62,317 nt of DNA from Alphaproteobacteria bacterium (GCA_026400735.1 JAPLOL010000128.1:1-62317), one strand, 5' to 3'. Shown: positions 9,595 through 19,322, counted from the first letter of the stretch. Translations and numbers: made by a program. Notes: generated from the sequence alone by a model not told the origin.

Positions 9595-10154
9595 TGCGGA
9601 TTGAGCCCGAGTGTCGGCACGTCGCGATCTCCCGCAGCTGTGATTTCGAAGAAGCCGCGTTTTCCGATACCAAAGCCGCCCGCAACGACGTTTGACGGGA
9701 AGCTCTCGACGGCGGTGTTCAACTCGCGCACGGCGCCGTTGTAGAAGCGGCGCGCCATCTCGATCTTGTTCTCGGTCTCTGAGAGTTCCTTTTGGAGCTC
9801 GAGGAAGTTTTGGTTCGCCTTGAGTTCGGGATAGGCCTCGCCGAGCGCGATGAGGCGGCCGACTGGCTTGGAGAGCGCGCTCTCGGCTTCACCGCGTGCA
9901 GCCGCATCGCTGCCAGCGGCTAGCGCGGCGTTACGTTTCTCAGCCACATCTTCAAAGAGTTGGCGTTCATGAGAGGCGTAGGCCTGCACGGTGGTCACGA
10001 GTTGCGGGATGAGATCGGCGCGGCGTTTGAGCTGCACGTCGATATCGGCCCAGCCGTTGTTCACCATCTGGCGTTTAGAGATCAGCTGGTTGAAGAGAAC
10101 GATGACGATAATCGCGACGATGGCGATAGCTGCGAAGATGTAGAGTCCGGTCAT
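9591..10154 (-). CDS. LemA family protein
   Basis: 187 residues, the family norm. A single N-terminal helix (IFAAIAIVAIIVIVLFNQLI) is followed by the LemA helical bundle. The bundle has the motifs NNGWADIDVQLKRRADLIPQLV, YPELKANQNFLELQKELSETENKIEMARRFYNGAVRELN and the C-terminal FPSNVVAGGFGIGKRGFFEI. LemA is a membrane-anchored protein of unknown biochemistry. Its stop overlaps the start of the DUF2207 gene (ATGA), a pairing seen across many bacteria, so the two products probably act together. Confidence 0.95.
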   Translation of the reverse strand: MTGLYIFAAIAIVAIIVIVLFNQLISKRQMVNNGWADIDVQLKRRADLIPQLVTTVQAYASHERQLFEDVAEKRNAALAAGSDAAARGEAESALSKPVGRLIALGEAYPELKANQNFLELQKELSETENKIEMARRFYNGAVRELNTAVESFPSNVVAGGFGIGKRGFFEITAAGDRDVPTLGLNPQ

Positions 10155-10226
10155 GGGCTTGCCTTACACCGCGTTGGGCGCTTTCGCCAAATGTGACACG
10201 GGGGAGGCGCAGCTCGGCGCGCCGGT

Positions 10227-10589
10227 CTATTTGCGCAGGATCTTGTCCATAGCTTTGCCTTTGGCGAGTTCGTCGACGAGTTTATCGAGGTAGCGGATTT
10301 CGCGCATGAGCGGTTCCTCGATCTCTTCGATGCGGACGCCGCAGATAACGCCGGTGATCGCAGAACGGGCTGCGTTCATTTTGGGCGCCTGATCGAAGAA
10401 GTCTTCGAAGTTTGTTTTCTTTTCGATCTGGGCTTCGAGTTTCTTCTGCGTGTATCCGGTGAGCCAGCGGATGATTTCGTCGACCTCCGCTTTGGTGCGG
10501 GCTTTCTTCTCGGCTTTGGCGACATAGTGCGGGTACACACTCGCGAAGCTGGTGGTGTAGATGCGGTGCTTCGTTGTGGTCGCCTTCAT
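10227..10589 (-). CDS. DUF2200 family protein
   Basis: 120 residues, soluble, lysine rich. The family pattern is clear: [33 protein letters not shown], then [22 protein letters not shown], and [43 protein letters not shown]2200 proteins are uncharacterised and related to a group of bacterial growth- or stress-linked proteins. The start ATG at 10589 overlaps the last codons of acetyl-CoA synthetase by 4 bases, so it is translated as the second gene of that operon. Confidence 0.88.
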   Translation of the reverse strand: MKATTTKHRIYTTSFASVYPHYVAKAEKKARTKAEVDEIIRWLTGYTQKKLEAQIEKKTNFEDFFDQAPKMNAARSAITGVICGVRIEEIEEPLMREIRYLDKLVDELAKGKAMDKILRK

Positions 10590-12526
10590 GCGCCAGCCCG
10601 ATTGTTCACGAGATCGTCGACGACGCTTGGATCGGCGAGGGTTGAGATGTCGCCGAGATTGCTGACGTCGTTCTCCGCGATCTTGCGCAGGATGCGACGC
10701 ATGATTTTGCCGCTGCGGGTTTTTGGCAAGCCTGGCGCCCATTGGATGATGTCGGGCGTGGCGGTTGGGCCAATCTCGTGGCGCACTGTTTGAATGAGTT
10801 CGCGTTTGAGGTCGTCGCTCGGTTCGACGCCTTGCTTCAGCGTGACGTAGCAATAGATGCCTTGGCCTTTGATATCATGCGGATAGCCGACGACGGCGGC
10901 TTCGGCGACCTTTGTATCGGCGACGAGCGCGCTTTCGATTTCGGCGGTGCCGATGCGGTGGCCGCTGACATTGAGCACGTCATCGACGCGGCCGGTGATC
11001 CAGTAATAGCCGTCCTCGTCGCGGCGGCATCCGTCGCCAGTGAAGTACATGCCCGGGTAGGTGGTGAAGTAGGTTTGGAAGAAGCGATCATGGTCGCCGT
11101 AGACGGTACGCATTTGGCCTGGCCACGAATCGAGCAGGACAAGATTGCCGCTTGCCGCGCCGTCGAGAAATTTTCCTTGATCGTCGACGAGCGCCGGTTT
11201 GATGCCGAAGAACGGGCGTGTGGCGCTGCCGGGTTTCATCGCGGTGGCGCCGGGAAGGTTGGTGATGAGCGCGGCGCCGGTTTCTGTTTGCCACCACGTG
11301 TCCACGACTGGGCAACGCGAGTCGCCGACGGTTCGGTAGTACCAGAGCCACGCTTCAGGGTTGATCGGTTCGCCGACTGTGCCGATGAGGCGAAGCGTTG
11401 AGCGCGAGGTCTTCTTCACGGGCTCTTCGCCGTCGCGCATGAGCGCGCGGATGGCGGTTGGCGCGGTGTAGAAGATGTTGACCTTGTGCTTGTCGATGAC
11501 TTCCCAGAAGCGCGAGACGCTTGGGTAGTTCGGCACGCCTTCGAACATGAGTGTGGTCGCGGCGTTCGCGAGTGGGCCGTAGACGATGTATGAGTGGCCG
11601 GTGACCCAGCCCACGTCGGCGGTGCACCAGTAGATATCGCCCGGATGATAGTCGAAGACGTATTGGTGCGTCATCGCGGCGTAAACGAGATAGCCGCCGG
11701 TCGTGTGCAGCACGCCCTTGGGTTTGCCGGTGGAGCCTGAAGTGTAGAGGATGAAGAGCGGATCTTCCGCGCTCATTGGCTCCGGCGCGCATTCGGCGCT
11801 GACATCGGCGGCGGCGTCTTCGTAAACAATGTCGCGGCCTTCGTGCATCGGCACGCCGGCGCCGGTGCGTGTGATGACGACGACAGTGTCGACGCCGGGC
11901 GCTTCTTCGAGCGCGGCGTCGACGTTCTGCTTCAGCGGAATGATCTTGCCGCCGCGGACGCCTTCGTCAGCCGTGATGACGCATTTGGAGTCGCAATCTT
12001 TGATGCGGTTGGCGAGGCTTTCAGGTGAGAAGCCGCCGAACACGACGGAGTGCACGGCGCCGATGCGCGCGCAGGCGAGCATCGCGTACGCCGCTTCTGG
12101 GATCATCGGCATGTAGATGGTGACGCGGTCGCCTTTTTTTACGTTGCGCGATTTCAGCACATTGGCGAAGCGGCAGACTTCGTCGTGAAGCTCGCGATAG
12201 GAGATGTGGCGCGATTGGTGCGGATCGTCGCCTTCCCAGATGATCGCGACTTGATCTGCGCGTTCGGTCAGATGGCGGTCGATGCAATTGGCGGAGACGT
12301 TGAGGACGCCATCCCAATACCAGCGGATGTGGAAGTCAGCTTCGTTGAAGCTCGTGTCCTTCACCTTGGTGTAGGGCTTGATCCAATCGAGGCGTTGGCC
12401 GTGCACGCCCCAGAACGCTTCTGGGTCCGCCAATGCGCTTGCGTGCATGGCGCGATACTTCACGTCGTCGACGTAGGCCCTCTTGGCCCATTCCTCGGGG
12501 ACGGGGATGACGACGGGATCGGACAT
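10586..12526 (-). CDS. acs: Acetyl-CoA synthetase
   Basis: 646 residues, full length. Acs activates acetate with ATP and CoA to acetyl-CoA in the cytosol. Diagnostic segments include the AMP-binding loop [16 protein letters not shown], the acetate-pocket region [55 protein letters not shown], and the C-terminal [11 protein letters not shown]. The lysine in that last motif is the usual target of reversible acetylation. Start ATG at 12526. The product would let the cell use acetate or recycle it, consistent with the acyl-CoA dehydrogenase and other acyl-activating genes in this window. Confidence 0.97.
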   Translation of the reverse strand: MSDPVVIPVPEEWAKRAYVDDVKYRAMHASALADPEAFWGVHGQRLDWIKPYTKVKDTSFNEADFHIRWYWDGVLNVSANCIDRHLTERADQVAIIWEGDDPHQSRHISYRELHDEVCRFANVLKSRNVKKGDRVTIYMPMIPEAAYAMLACARIGAVHSVVFGGFSPESLANRIKDCDSKCVITADEGVRGGKIIPLKQNVDAALEEAPGVDTVVVITRTGAGVPMHEGRDIVYEDAAADVSAECAPEPMSAEDPLFILYTSGSTGKPKGVLHTTGGYLVYAAMTHQYVFDYHPGDIYWCTADVGWVTGHSYIVYGPLANAATTLMFEGVPNYPSVSRFWEVIDKHKVNIFYTAPTAIRALMRDGEEPVKKTSRSTLRLIGTVGEPINPEAWLWYYRTVGDSRCPVVDTWWQTETGAALITNLPGATAMKPGSATRPFFGIKPALVDDQGKFLDGAASGNLVLLDSWPGQMRTVYGDHDRFFQTYFTTYPGMYFTGDGCRRDEDGYYWITGRVDDVLNVSGHRIGTAEIESALVADTKVAEAAVVGYPHDIKGQGIYCYVTLKQGVEPSDDLKRELIQTVRHEIGPTATPDIIQWAPGLPKTRSGKIMRRILRKIAENDVSNLGDISTLADPSVVDDLVNNRAGA

Positions 12527-12622
12527 AGGGCTAGCCTCAGGACGTTTGCTCTATCGCAATTGTCCCGAAGCTAGCGCCGGAAACAAGCACCATTCGTTCG
12601 TCAGGAAAGAACGTCGCGTCGG

Positions 12623-13333
12623 TTAAGGCGTGCCTTGGCCCGCTGCCGCGGCGCGGGCGCGTTCGATCGCTGCGTTGACCGACTCGCGCGACGGCAAGTG
12701 GGTCTCTGTCACTTGAACGCCTGGCGGAACCGCAAACAAGCTGGCGTCTTGAGGTCCGCGCTGGAGGCTCGTCGTGTCGAACACGATAACGCCGTCCTGC
12801 TTCATCTGAATCATGATGCCATCGTTGGTGAGGCACATGGTGCGCGCGACGGCAGGCGCTTGAACTTCCGGTGGCGGTTCGACGCTCCACTCGCTGCCGT
12901 TCTCGCCGCCAGCGGAACAATCGCCGACGCGATGCGTGCGCGCTTGCATCTGGGCGCGCAGCGCGTCGATGTCGACGGGTTGCGATGCGCCGGATTGAAC
13001 TTGTGAGAGATCGGTGCGCGTTGCCATGGTGCGGCCGCCGATCTGCATGATCGAGATGGCTTCGTGCGTCTCAGAGTTGACGATGCTCGTCATCGAACCG
13101 CCTGCCGGGCTCGGCATCTCGGTGCGGATACGGGCGCCGTCGTGATAGATGATCTGGTGGATCGATTGTCCGCCGATGGTGAGTGTCGCTTCTTGGCGGA
13201 ACGCGACGCCGCTTGCTTGCGGTGGTGTCGCGTCATTGGCGGCGGCGGCGGGCGCGTCACTGTTGCTGGACGTGCTGGGGTTACAAGCGCCGAGCGCCAG
13301 AAGTGAAACAAACGCTAAGGCTGCAATCCGCAT
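12623..13333 (-). CDS. Lipoprotein of unknown function
   Basis: 236 residues. The N-terminus MRIAALAFVSLLALGACNP ends in a lipobox (LGAC), so the mature protein is probably lipid-anchored at Cys17. A Ser/Ala/Asn-rich linker follows, then a beta-rich domain (RQEATLTIGGQSIHQIIYHDGARIRTEM) resembling proteins that bind metal or track oxidation state, though I cannot name a family. A helical C-terminus (SVNAAIERARAAAA) follows. A GAGGAT sequence about five bases before the ATG supports the start. It stands between acs and the GMC oxidoreductase gene without overlap. Confidence 0.75.
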   Translation of the reverse strand: MRIAALAFVSLLALGACNPSTSSNSDAPAAAANDATPPQASGVAFRQEATLTIGGQSIHQIIYHDGARIRTEMPSPAGGSMTSIVNSETHEAISIMQIGGRTMATRTDLSQVQSGASQPVDIDALRAQMQARTHRVGDCSAGGENGSEWSVEPPPEVQAPAVARTMCLTNDGIMIQMKQDGVIVFDTTSLQRGPQDASLFAVPPGVQVTETHLPSRESVNAAIERARAAAAGQGTP

Positions 13334-13410
13334 CGAAAATCCTCCTCGAATGGGATTGGATTAGCAGGTCAGCGCACTGGCGGGAAATGAAAGCTCGGGC
13401 TTTTCCCCGC

Positions 13411-15246
13411 TCAGCCGACGAAGTTTGCCAATTTTACACCGTGGTCGCGGGCGATCATCTCGGCGGCTTTTTCGCCGATCATGATTGAGGCGGCATTGGT
13501 ATTACCGCTCACGATCTCGGGCATGATGCTGGCGTCGGCGACGCGGAGATTTTTCACGCCGTAGACGTTGAGGCGCGGATCGACGACATCGCCGATGCGG
13601 CACGTGCAGGTGAGGTGATAGACCGTCGTGCAGAAGTGTAGCGCAATGTTTTCGAGAAGCGCGTCGCTCGGCGTCTCGCCTGGTTTGTGGCCGTGCTTTT
13701 TCGCGAGCTCGGGCGGCACTTGCCAGACGGGCTTGTTTGGTCCTGGCCAGTTGTCGGCGATGGCGAGCGCCTTGCGGATCACCGCGACCATGACCTTGAG
13801 GTCGTAGGGATCGCCGAAATAGTTCATCAGGATCGATGGCGGCTGCATCGGATCGGCGCTCTCAAGCACGATCTCGCCTTCGCTGTGCGGCAGTACGGGA
13901 TTGGCGAGAATGATCATGTTCTCGCGATCGACGGCGAGATGCGGCGCGCCTTCACCGAAATAGCGCGTCGTGTCGACGTTGAGGGCGCCTTCGAAGAAGG
14001 CTTTGTCGAAGCCGACTGGAAGAAAGCCGATTTGGCCGTCGTGGCTGTGATTGTCGCCGAGGCCGGTCGAGAAGAAGGCGATGCCGTCGTACATCGATGA
14101 CGAGATGAGGCTTGAGCCTGTCTCCATCCATTCGGCGATGCGCCGTTCGGATTCAGCTTTTAGCGCCGCGAGTTCGGGGGAGAGGTTGACGTCGTCGGCT
14201 GGATTGGCCGGCAATGGACCTGCGGGCGCGCGTAACGCATCGGGACCAGCAGAGACGCCGACATCGGCCATGGCGAGCCCGTGGCCCGGTGCATGGAAGG
14301 CGAGCGCGGTGTGGATGTGATCCTTCAAGTGTTTGCCGACAGACGGCAGATCGTGGCGGCAGACGACATCGACGGCTTCGAGATCGCGGCGTGGGCCGAT
14401 ACCAGACAGCATCAACAGATGCGGTGAGCCGACAGCGCCGGCGCTTAAGATCACGTCACGCGTTGCATGCACGGTGCAGGTTTTGCCGCTGGCATCCTTA
14501 TACTCAACGCCGACGGCTTTGAGGTCGCCGTTGGCGCCTTCGAGCAGCACGCGTGTCGTGTGCGCTTTCGTGATGATGGTGAGGTTCGGACGGTGTTCGG
14601 CTTCGCCTTCGAGAAACGCGCGATAGGTGCCGCAGCGCACGCCTTTGCGTGTGTTGGTTTGCACGAGTGAAGCAACGCCTGCGGCGCCACCGCGATCGCG
14701 GCCGTTATAGTCGCCGCGCGGAATGCCAGCTTTGCCCGCGGCTTCGACGAACGCGCGGGACGCTGGGATCACCGGTGAGCGCACGCCGACGCTGACGGGG
14801 CCGCCTTCGCCGTGTGCATCGCGGTCGACAGTGATTTCGTTGCTGGCGTTGAAGCTTTCGATCTTGCGGAAATAAGGGAGCACATCCTTGTAGCTCCAGC
14901 CTTCTGCGCCGTGCGCGGCCCAATTGTCGAAGTCGCCGGGATGGCCGCGGACGTAGACCATGTAATTGATGCCGGAGGAGCCGCCGAGCATTTTGCCGCG
15001 TGGCACCGGCATGCGGCGGTTGTGTAGGCCGCGCCCGGCTTTGCCGGCGTCGGCCGTGTACATCCAATCAGTTTCGGGGTTGAGCTGCATGCTGGCGCAC
15101 GCGGCGGGCATTGCTTCCGCTGGAGGCGGGCGGTCGCCGGCTTCAAGTAGCGCGACGCGGCATTTGGGATCTTCGCTCAAGCGCGATGCGATCACCGCGC
15201 CGGCCGAGCCTGCTCCCACGACGATGAAGTCGTACGTATCCGTCAT
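13411..15246 (-). CDS. GMC-family FAD oxidoreductase (choline-dehydrogenase-like)
   Basis: 611 residues. The N-terminal FAD dinucleotide fold DFIVVGAGSAGAVIASRLSE is followed by the GMC signature regions (GKMLGGSSGINYMVYVRG; GAVGSPHLLMLSGIGP). The C-terminal active-site block has a His (TVYHLTCTCRIG) and a terminal Asn-containing segment (EIVSGNTNAASIMIGEKAAEMI). It is longer than typical BetA because of an insertion around residues 320-395. It probably oxidises a primary alcohol. No betaine pathway genes are adjacent, so choline is not implied. GMC homologues are abundant in alphaproteobacteria and substrate cannot be predicted. Confidence 0.9.
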   Translation of the reverse strand: MTDTYDFIVVGAGSAGAVIASRLSEDPKCRVALLEAGDRPPPAEAMPAACASMQLNPETDWMYTADAGKAGRGLHNRRMPVPRGKMLGGSSGINYMVYVRGHPGDFDNWAAHGAEGWSYKDVLPYFRKIESFNASNEITVDRDAHGEGGPVSVGVRSPVIPASRAFVEAAGKAGIPRGDYNGRDRGGAAGVASLVQTNTRKGVRCGTYRAFLEGEAEHRPNLTIITKAHTTRVLLEGANGDLKAVGVEYKDASGKTCTVHATRDVILSAGAVGSPHLLMLSGIGPRRDLEAVDVVCRHDLPSVGKHLKDHIHTALAFHAPGHGLAMADVGVSAGPDALRAPAGPLPANPADDVNLSPELAALKAESERRIAEWMETGSSLISSSMYDGIAFFSTGLGDNHSHDGQIGFLPVGFDKAFFEGALNVDTTRYFGEGAPHLAVDRENMIILANPVLPHSEGEIVLESADPMQPPSILMNYFGDPYDLKVMVAVIRKALAIADNWPGPNKPVWQVPPELAKKHGHKPGETPSDALLENIALHFCTTVYHLTCTCRIGDVVDPRLNVYGVKNLRVADASIMPEIVSGNTNAASIMIGEKAAEMIARDHGVKLANFVG

Positions 15247-15364
15247 AGTTTTCCTCCCGCGCGCTCATGGGCGTGAAGACTTGGCGCTTCATTTCGCGAT
15301 CAGGAGCGAGCGAACTAAGCGCCGAATATCGCGCGCGCGCAATATGGGCGCCTAGCACGCGGTG

Positions 15365-15844
15365 TTAGTGCGCGACGCTCGCTGCACGTCTGAAGACGGT
15401 GCGGATGGTGAAGTTGGAGACGAGACGGCGGACGCCGGGGAGGCGTGAGAGCGTGTCTTGGTGGATGCGCTGGTAGCGGTCGTCGTCGGCGATGACGATG
15501 CGGAGGAGATAGTCGCTCTCGCCGGTCATCAGGTGGCAGTCTTGCACTTCGCGGCAGAGCGCTACGGCGCGTTCGAACTTGGCCATGGTTTCGCGGCGTT
15601 GATCTTCGAGTGTGACGGCTACGAACACGGTGGCGCTGCGGCCGAGTGCTTTTTCCGAGAGTATCGCGGCGTAGCCTTCGATGACGCCGGCGGCTTCCAT
15701 GGCCTTGACGCGGCGGTGGCAGGCGGAGGGCGAGAGTCCGATCCGCTCGGCTAGCGCGGCGGCGGTGAGCACGCCATCGCGTTCGAGCTCGATCAGGATC
15801 TTATGGTCGAAATCGTCGAGCTGGACGGGAATTTCTTGCGGCAT
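15365..15844 (-). CDS. Lrp/AsnC family transcriptional regulator
   Basis: 159 residues. The N-terminal winged helix (DHKILIELERDGVLTAAALAERIGLSPSACHRRVKAME) is followed by a RAM/AsnC ligand-binding domain with the effector-loop pattern TGESDYLLRIVIADD and the end LPGVRRLVSNFTIRTV. It is divergent from alanine dehydrogenase with an inverted-repeat operator in between. By analogy to the known Lrp-like activators of ald genes, it probably senses alanine or another amino acid and controls both promoters. The regulatory target is inference from gene order. Confidence 0.95.
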   Translation of the reverse strand: MPQEIPVQLDDFDHKILIELERDGVLTAAALAERIGLSPSACHRRVKAMEAAGVIEGYAAILSEKALGRSATVFVAVTLEDQRRETMAKFERAVALCREVQDCHLMTGESDYLLRIVIADDDRYQRIHQDTLSRLPGVRRLVSNFTIRTVFRRAASVAH

Positions 15845-15863
15845 GGCGCTCTGTACGCTGATT

Positions 15864-15886
15864 TATAGGCGTCTGGAACGCCTATA
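15864..15886. promoter_or_regulatory. Perfect inverted repeat between lrp-like and ald genes (operator)
   Basis: TATAGGCGT, five bases (CTGGA), ACGCCTATA: a 9-bp perfect dyad located 20 bases upstream of the regulator start. The A/T-flanked arms and the odd spacer resemble Lrp/AsnC family operators. It is probably the autoregulatory and activating site. Confidence 0.7.
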
Positions 15887-15892
15887 CGCCTA

Positions 15893-15928
15893 AAATATCC
15901 AAGAAAAACCGTTCCGATCGGGATATTT
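15893..15928. promoter_or_regulatory. Second inverted repeat in the lrp-ald intergenic region
   Basis: AAATATCC at 15893-15900 and GGATATTT at 15921-15928, separated by 20 bases, lie between the main operator and the ald ribosome binding site (AGGAGG). Together with the 9-bp dyad this gives two phased sites, which would suit the octameric wrapping typical of Lrp proteins. No independent evidence of binding. Confidence 0.45.
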
Positions 15929-15952
15929 CCCCGCCCAATAGGAGGAATTCCC

Positions 15953-17065
15953 ATGAAAGTCGGCTGCCCGAAGGAAATCAAGGTCCACGAGTATCGCGTT
16001 GGTCTGACGCCGGAGAGCGCGGCCGAGCTGGTGCGGGCCGGGCATGAGGTTTTCCTCGAGACGAAAGCGGGCGAGGGAATTGGCGCGCCGGATAGCGTCT
16101 ACGAGAAGGTCGGCGTGAAGATTCTGCCGAACGCCGACGCGGTGTTCGAAACGGCTGAGATGATCGTGAAGGTGAAGGAGCCGCAAGCGGTAGAGATCGC
16201 GCGGCTGAAGCCGCATCACACGCTCTTCACCTATCTGCACTTGGCGCCGGATCCGGCGCAGGCGGAAGGCCTGATCAAGTCGGGCGCAACGTGCATCGCG
16301 TATGAGACCGTTACGGATCGCGACGGCCGTTTGCCGTTGCTGAAGCCGATGTCGGAAGTCGCGGGCCGTATGGCGATCCAAGTTGGCGCGTACTTCTTGG
16401 AGAAGGCGCACGGTGGTCGCGGCGTTTTGTTGGGCGGTGTGCCAGGCGTGCAGCCGGGTACGGTTGTGATCCTCGGCGCTGGCGTTTCTGGTTACAACGC
16501 GGCGCAGATCGCTGTCGGCATGCGCGCGCGCGTGATGGTGTTCGACAAGAACGCAGCGCGTTTGGAAGAGCTGGATCGCGAGTTTAACGGCCGTTTGGAA
16601 ACGGTGTATTCGACGACGGCTGCTGTCGCGGAAGCGATCAAGGAAGCTGACGTTGTTGTTGGCGCGGTGTTGGTTGCTGGGGCGGCTGCGCCGAAGCTGA
16701 TCACGCGCGAGATGCTGAAGACGATGAAGCCGGGCTCGGTGTTGGTCGATATTTCGATCGACCAAGGCGGCTGCTTTGAAACGTCGAAGGCTACGACGCA
16801 CAGCGAGCCGACGTTCGTGGTCGATGGCATCGTCCACTATTGCGTCGCGAACATGCCGGGCGCGGTGTCGCGTACGTCAGCGTTTGCGCTGAACAATGCG
16901 ACGTTGCCGTTCACGCTGGCGCTGGCCAACAAGGGCTACAAGAAAGCGCTGCAGGACGATCCGCACCTCGCGAACGGCTTGAACGTGTACGAAGGCGCGA
17001 TCACGCACGAAGCGGTGGCGAAGGATCTCGGTAAGCCGTTCAAGAAGCCGGATTGGTTGAGCTGA
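15953..17065 (+). CDS. ald: Alanine dehydrogenase
   Basis: 370 residues, full length. Catalyses NAD-dependent interconversion of L-alanine with pyruvate and ammonia. Family landmarks are MKVGCPKEIKVHEYRVGLTP, the active-site lysine in IVKVKEPQ, the histidine in FTYLHLAPDP, the NAD-binding glycine loop VVILGAGVSGYNAAQIA, and the C-terminal FVVDGIVHYCVANMPGAVSRTSAFALNNATLPF. A textbook AGGAGG lies just upstream of the ATG. The divergent Lrp-like regulator and two dyads suggest amino-acid-responsive control. The role is probably alanine catabolism. Confidence 0.97.
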   Translation: MKVGCPKEIKVHEYRVGLTPESAAELVRAGHEVFLETKAGEGIGAPDSVYEKVGVKILPNADAVFETAEMIVKVKEPQAVEIARLKPHHTLFTYLHLAPDPAQAEGLIKSGATCIAYETVTDRDGRLPLLKPMSEVAGRMAIQVGAYFLEKAHGGRGVLLGGVPGVQPGTVVILGAGVSGYNAAQIAVGMRARVMVFDKNAARLEELDREFNGRLETVYSTTAAVAEAIKEADVVVGAVLVAGAAAPKLITREMLKTMKPGSVLVDISIDQGGCFETSKATTHSEPTFVVDGIVHYCVANMPGAVSRTSAFALNNATLPFTLALANKGYKKALQDDPHLANGLNVYEGAITHEAVAKDLGKPFKKPDWLS

Positions 17066-17081
17066 TCGCCTCATTCTGACG

Positions 17082-17633
17082 TTGCCTGGTGCTCTCTCGC
17101 CGGTGCAGATTGCTCGGGTGATCAGGGGGCTCCTCGCCGCGGCGTTCGTTATAGCCTGCTCGCCGGCTCAGCCGGCGGTCGCGGAGGGTGCGCGCGTGCA
17201 AACTGAAACCTACAGTTTGCGACTTAGCGCCGACTGGGCGGAGGCGCCTTCCACGGACGCTGAGCAGCGAACCTTTGTTTCGCAATCGCGCGGCGTGCAT
17301 CTCGTCGTGTCATCATTGCCTGGAGCCATCCCTGCCGAGCGATTTGAGGAGATTGCGCGCTTTGTAGTGGGGCGACGAATTGAGCTAGAGCGCCAGATCG
17401 CTGCCGAGCGCGGAGAGACCGCCGACATTGTCGGGCCCGTTGTGATCAGCGAGGCTTGGGGCACATCAATGTCGTACACTGGTACGTTTTCCGGAGGTCG
17501 ACAATTCAGCTATTCGGGCTCGGTAACAGGCACGCAGGTACTCAATTTGTATCTAGAGTCCGAGACGCTTTCGCATGATCGACTAATGGACGTCTCAATG
17601 GAGGTGACGTCGGGCCTCGACTTCACCTTCTAA
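17082..17633 (+). CDS. Probable exported protein or lipoprotein, function unknown
   Basis: 183 residues if started at the TTG at 17082; in-frame GTG codons at 17103 and 17118 are alternatives. The N-terminus has a hydrophobic segment (VIRGLLAAAFVIACSPAQP) that could be a lipoprotein signal ending at Cys. The mature part is short and beta-rich, with YSLRLSADWAEAPS and SMSYTGTFSGGRQFSYSGSVTGTQVLNLYLES. No family is recognised. It follows ald by only 16 bases and could share its message. Confidence 0.6.
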   Translation: MPGALSPVQIARVIRGLLAAAFVIACSPAQPAVAEGARVQTETYSLRLSADWAEAPSTDAEQRTFVSQSRGVHLVVSSLPGAIPAERFEEIARFVVGRRIELERQIAAERGETADIVGPVVISEAWGTSMSYTGTFSGGRQFSYSGSVTGTQVLNLYLESETLSHDRLMDVSMEVTSGLDFTF

Positions 17634-17698
17634 GCAAACTCTCGCATTGCGTTGCCGATTGTGTTCATAGACGCCTCGTGGCGTAAGACGGGGCGGGC

Positions 17699-18874
17699 AT
17701 GGCGAGCGAAGCTGAGGGCGTAAGCGAGGCGCCATCCTGGATCGGCGCGCGGCCGAGTGCATCGCAAATTTCTGCGCTGATGTTCTGCGGCGTCGTTGGG
17801 CTGATGATCCCCGGCCTGCAGCCGCTTCTGCTTGGCGCTTTCGCAGAAGAGGGCCGTCTCGGCGCGGAGCAACTGGGCCAAGTTGCGACGGCGGAATTGT
17901 TCGCCATGGGGCTGACGGCGGGTTTGGCCGGCAGTCTGCTCAAGGCGACGCGGCTGAAGCTCGTCGCGATCGTTGCGTTGGTGGCGCTGGCGCTCGCGGA
18001 TGTCTTTACGCCCTATGCGCGCGGCGATGCGTTTACGTTGCTGCGCGCGGGCGCCGGCGTGCCGAGTGGCGTGCTGGTGTGGATCGCTATCGCCTTCATC
18101 GCTCGAACGCCGACGCCTGAACGGTGGGCAGGCGCGTACGTTACGACGCAGACGCTTGGGCAATTCGCGATGGTGGCGCTCATTGCGGCGTTCGTGATGC
18201 CTCGCTTCGGCGCCGACGGCGGCTTTCAGGCGCTAGGCGCTTTGTGCGTGTTGACGATCGGCGTCGCGTTGCTGCTGCCCGCTGAGTTGGCGCCGTTGCC
18301 ATCTGCGGCGACTGGTGGTTTGCCGAGCGCGCGCGGATGGGTGGCGTTGGCGGTGTCGTTCCTGTTTTTGGCGACGACGAGCGGGGCGTGGGTTTATTTG
18401 GAGCGGCTGGCCACACAAGCGAGCCATGATCCAACTGTCGCCGGCCAAGCGGTGTCGTTCTCGCTGGCGTTTCAAGTCGCTGGCGGAATTGCCGCGACGG
18501 TGCTGGCGGGCCGCATCTCTTGGTTCTGGACGCTGATCGCCTGCGCGCTGATCGATCTTGGCGTGTTTTTTGGCTTCGGGCTTTTGCCTGAGGCGAGCAC
18601 GTTTGTGGCGCTGGCGTCAGTCATGGGGTTCGTCTGGCTCTTCGCGACGCCGTTCCTGGTGCCGATGACGATTGAGGCTGATCCATCTCGCCGTGCCGCG
18701 CTATTGATCGGTGGCGCGCAATTGGTGGGCGGCAGTTTGGGCCCGTTGTTCGCGTCGTTCTTCGTGACCGACGCGGATGCGCGCGGGGCGTTGGTGTTTG
18801 GCGGCGTTGCGCTTTCGCTGGCGGCGCTGATCGTGCTGGCGCTTCATCTGACGCGCGGGAGGAGCGAAGCATGA
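17699..18874 (+). CDS. Major facilitator superfamily transporter
   Basis: 391 residues with about 12 hydrophobic helices and MFS-like spacing: a first half through AFIARTPTPERWAGAYV, a central polar loop (GGLPSARG), then a second six-helix half. The protein resembles sugar-efflux or drug-efflux MFS carriers, but the loop 2-3 RXGRR motif is degenerate and no substrate can be inferred. The stop overlaps the start of the following DUF2834 gene (ATGA), so both are cotranslated. Its own start is near a GGGCGGGC stretch; a GTG or ATG slightly downstream cannot be excluded. Confidence 0.8.
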   Translation: MASEAEGVSEAPSWIGARPSASQISALMFCGVVGLMIPGLQPLLLGAFAEEGRLGAEQLGQVATAELFAMGLTAGLAGSLLKATRLKLVAIVALVALALADVFTPYARGDAFTLLRAGAGVPSGVLVWIAIAFIARTPTPERWAGAYVTTQTLGQFAMVALIAAFVMPRFGADGGFQALGALCVLTIGVALLLPAELAPLPSAATGGLPSARGWVALAVSFLFLATTSGAWVYLERLATQASHDPTVAGQAVSFSLAFQVAGGIAATVLAGRISWFWTLIACALIDLGVFFGFGLLPEASTFVALASVMGFVWLFATPFLVPMTIEADPSRRAALLIGGAQLVGGSLGPLFASFFVTDADARGALVFGGVALSLAALIVLALHLTRGRSEA

Positions 18875-19311
18875 GTGTGCAGCAACGTGGGCTTGTTGGC
18901 TTCTACGCGCTCGTTGCGGTGATCGCGCTGATTGCGACGTGGGGGCAGAACCTGACCTACGTTTGGCAGAGCGGCGAGATGTCCGCGCTCAATCAGTTTT
19001 TGCCTGATCTCAGGGTCAACCCAGCGGCGCGGTCGATCGCGGTGGACATTGGTCTGTTCTTGTTGGCGGCGTCGGCGTTCATGGTTATCGAGGCGCGGCG
19101 TTTGGGCGTGCGGTTTGTGTGGCTCTACATCTTGTTGGGCTTTCTCGTCGCAATCAGCGTGACGTTTCCACTGTTCATGATCGCGCGTGAGATGCGGTTG
19201 GCGGCTGCGCCGGATACGCCGGCGAAATGGTTGCTTAGGGCAAGTGACGTGCTTGGCCTTGCTCTTGTGAGTGCTGCGGTGATCGGGTTGAGTGTTGTCG
19301 TCCTGGGCTAG
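18871..19311 (+). CDS. DUF2834 membrane protein
   Basis: 146 residues and four helices. The family fingerprint is visible: FYALVAVIALIATWGQNLTYV, then NPAARSIAVDIGLFLLAASAFMVIEARRLGVRFVWLYILLGFLVAISVTFPLFMIAREM. This has the conserved D (in VDI), the E-A-R-R loop and the PLF...RE end. DUF2834 is uncharacterised and found in actinobacteria and proteobacteria. It is translationally coupled to the MFS transporter, so it may be an accessory membrane subunit, though that is a guess. Confidence 0.85.
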   Translation: MSVQQRGLVGFYALVAVIALIATWGQNLTYVWQSGEMSALNQFLPDLRVNPAARSIAVDIGLFLLAASAFMVIEARRLGVRFVWLYILLGFLVAISVTFPLFMIAREMRLAAAPDTPAKWLLRASDVLGLALVSAAVIGLSVVVLG

Positions 19312-19322
19312 CGGAGCGGACG

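Noticed and set aside
15890-16837. 315-codon minus-strand frame over alanine dehydrogenase
   Set aside because: Arg/His-rich antisense shadow of a well-recognised enzyme; it would also cover the operator region.
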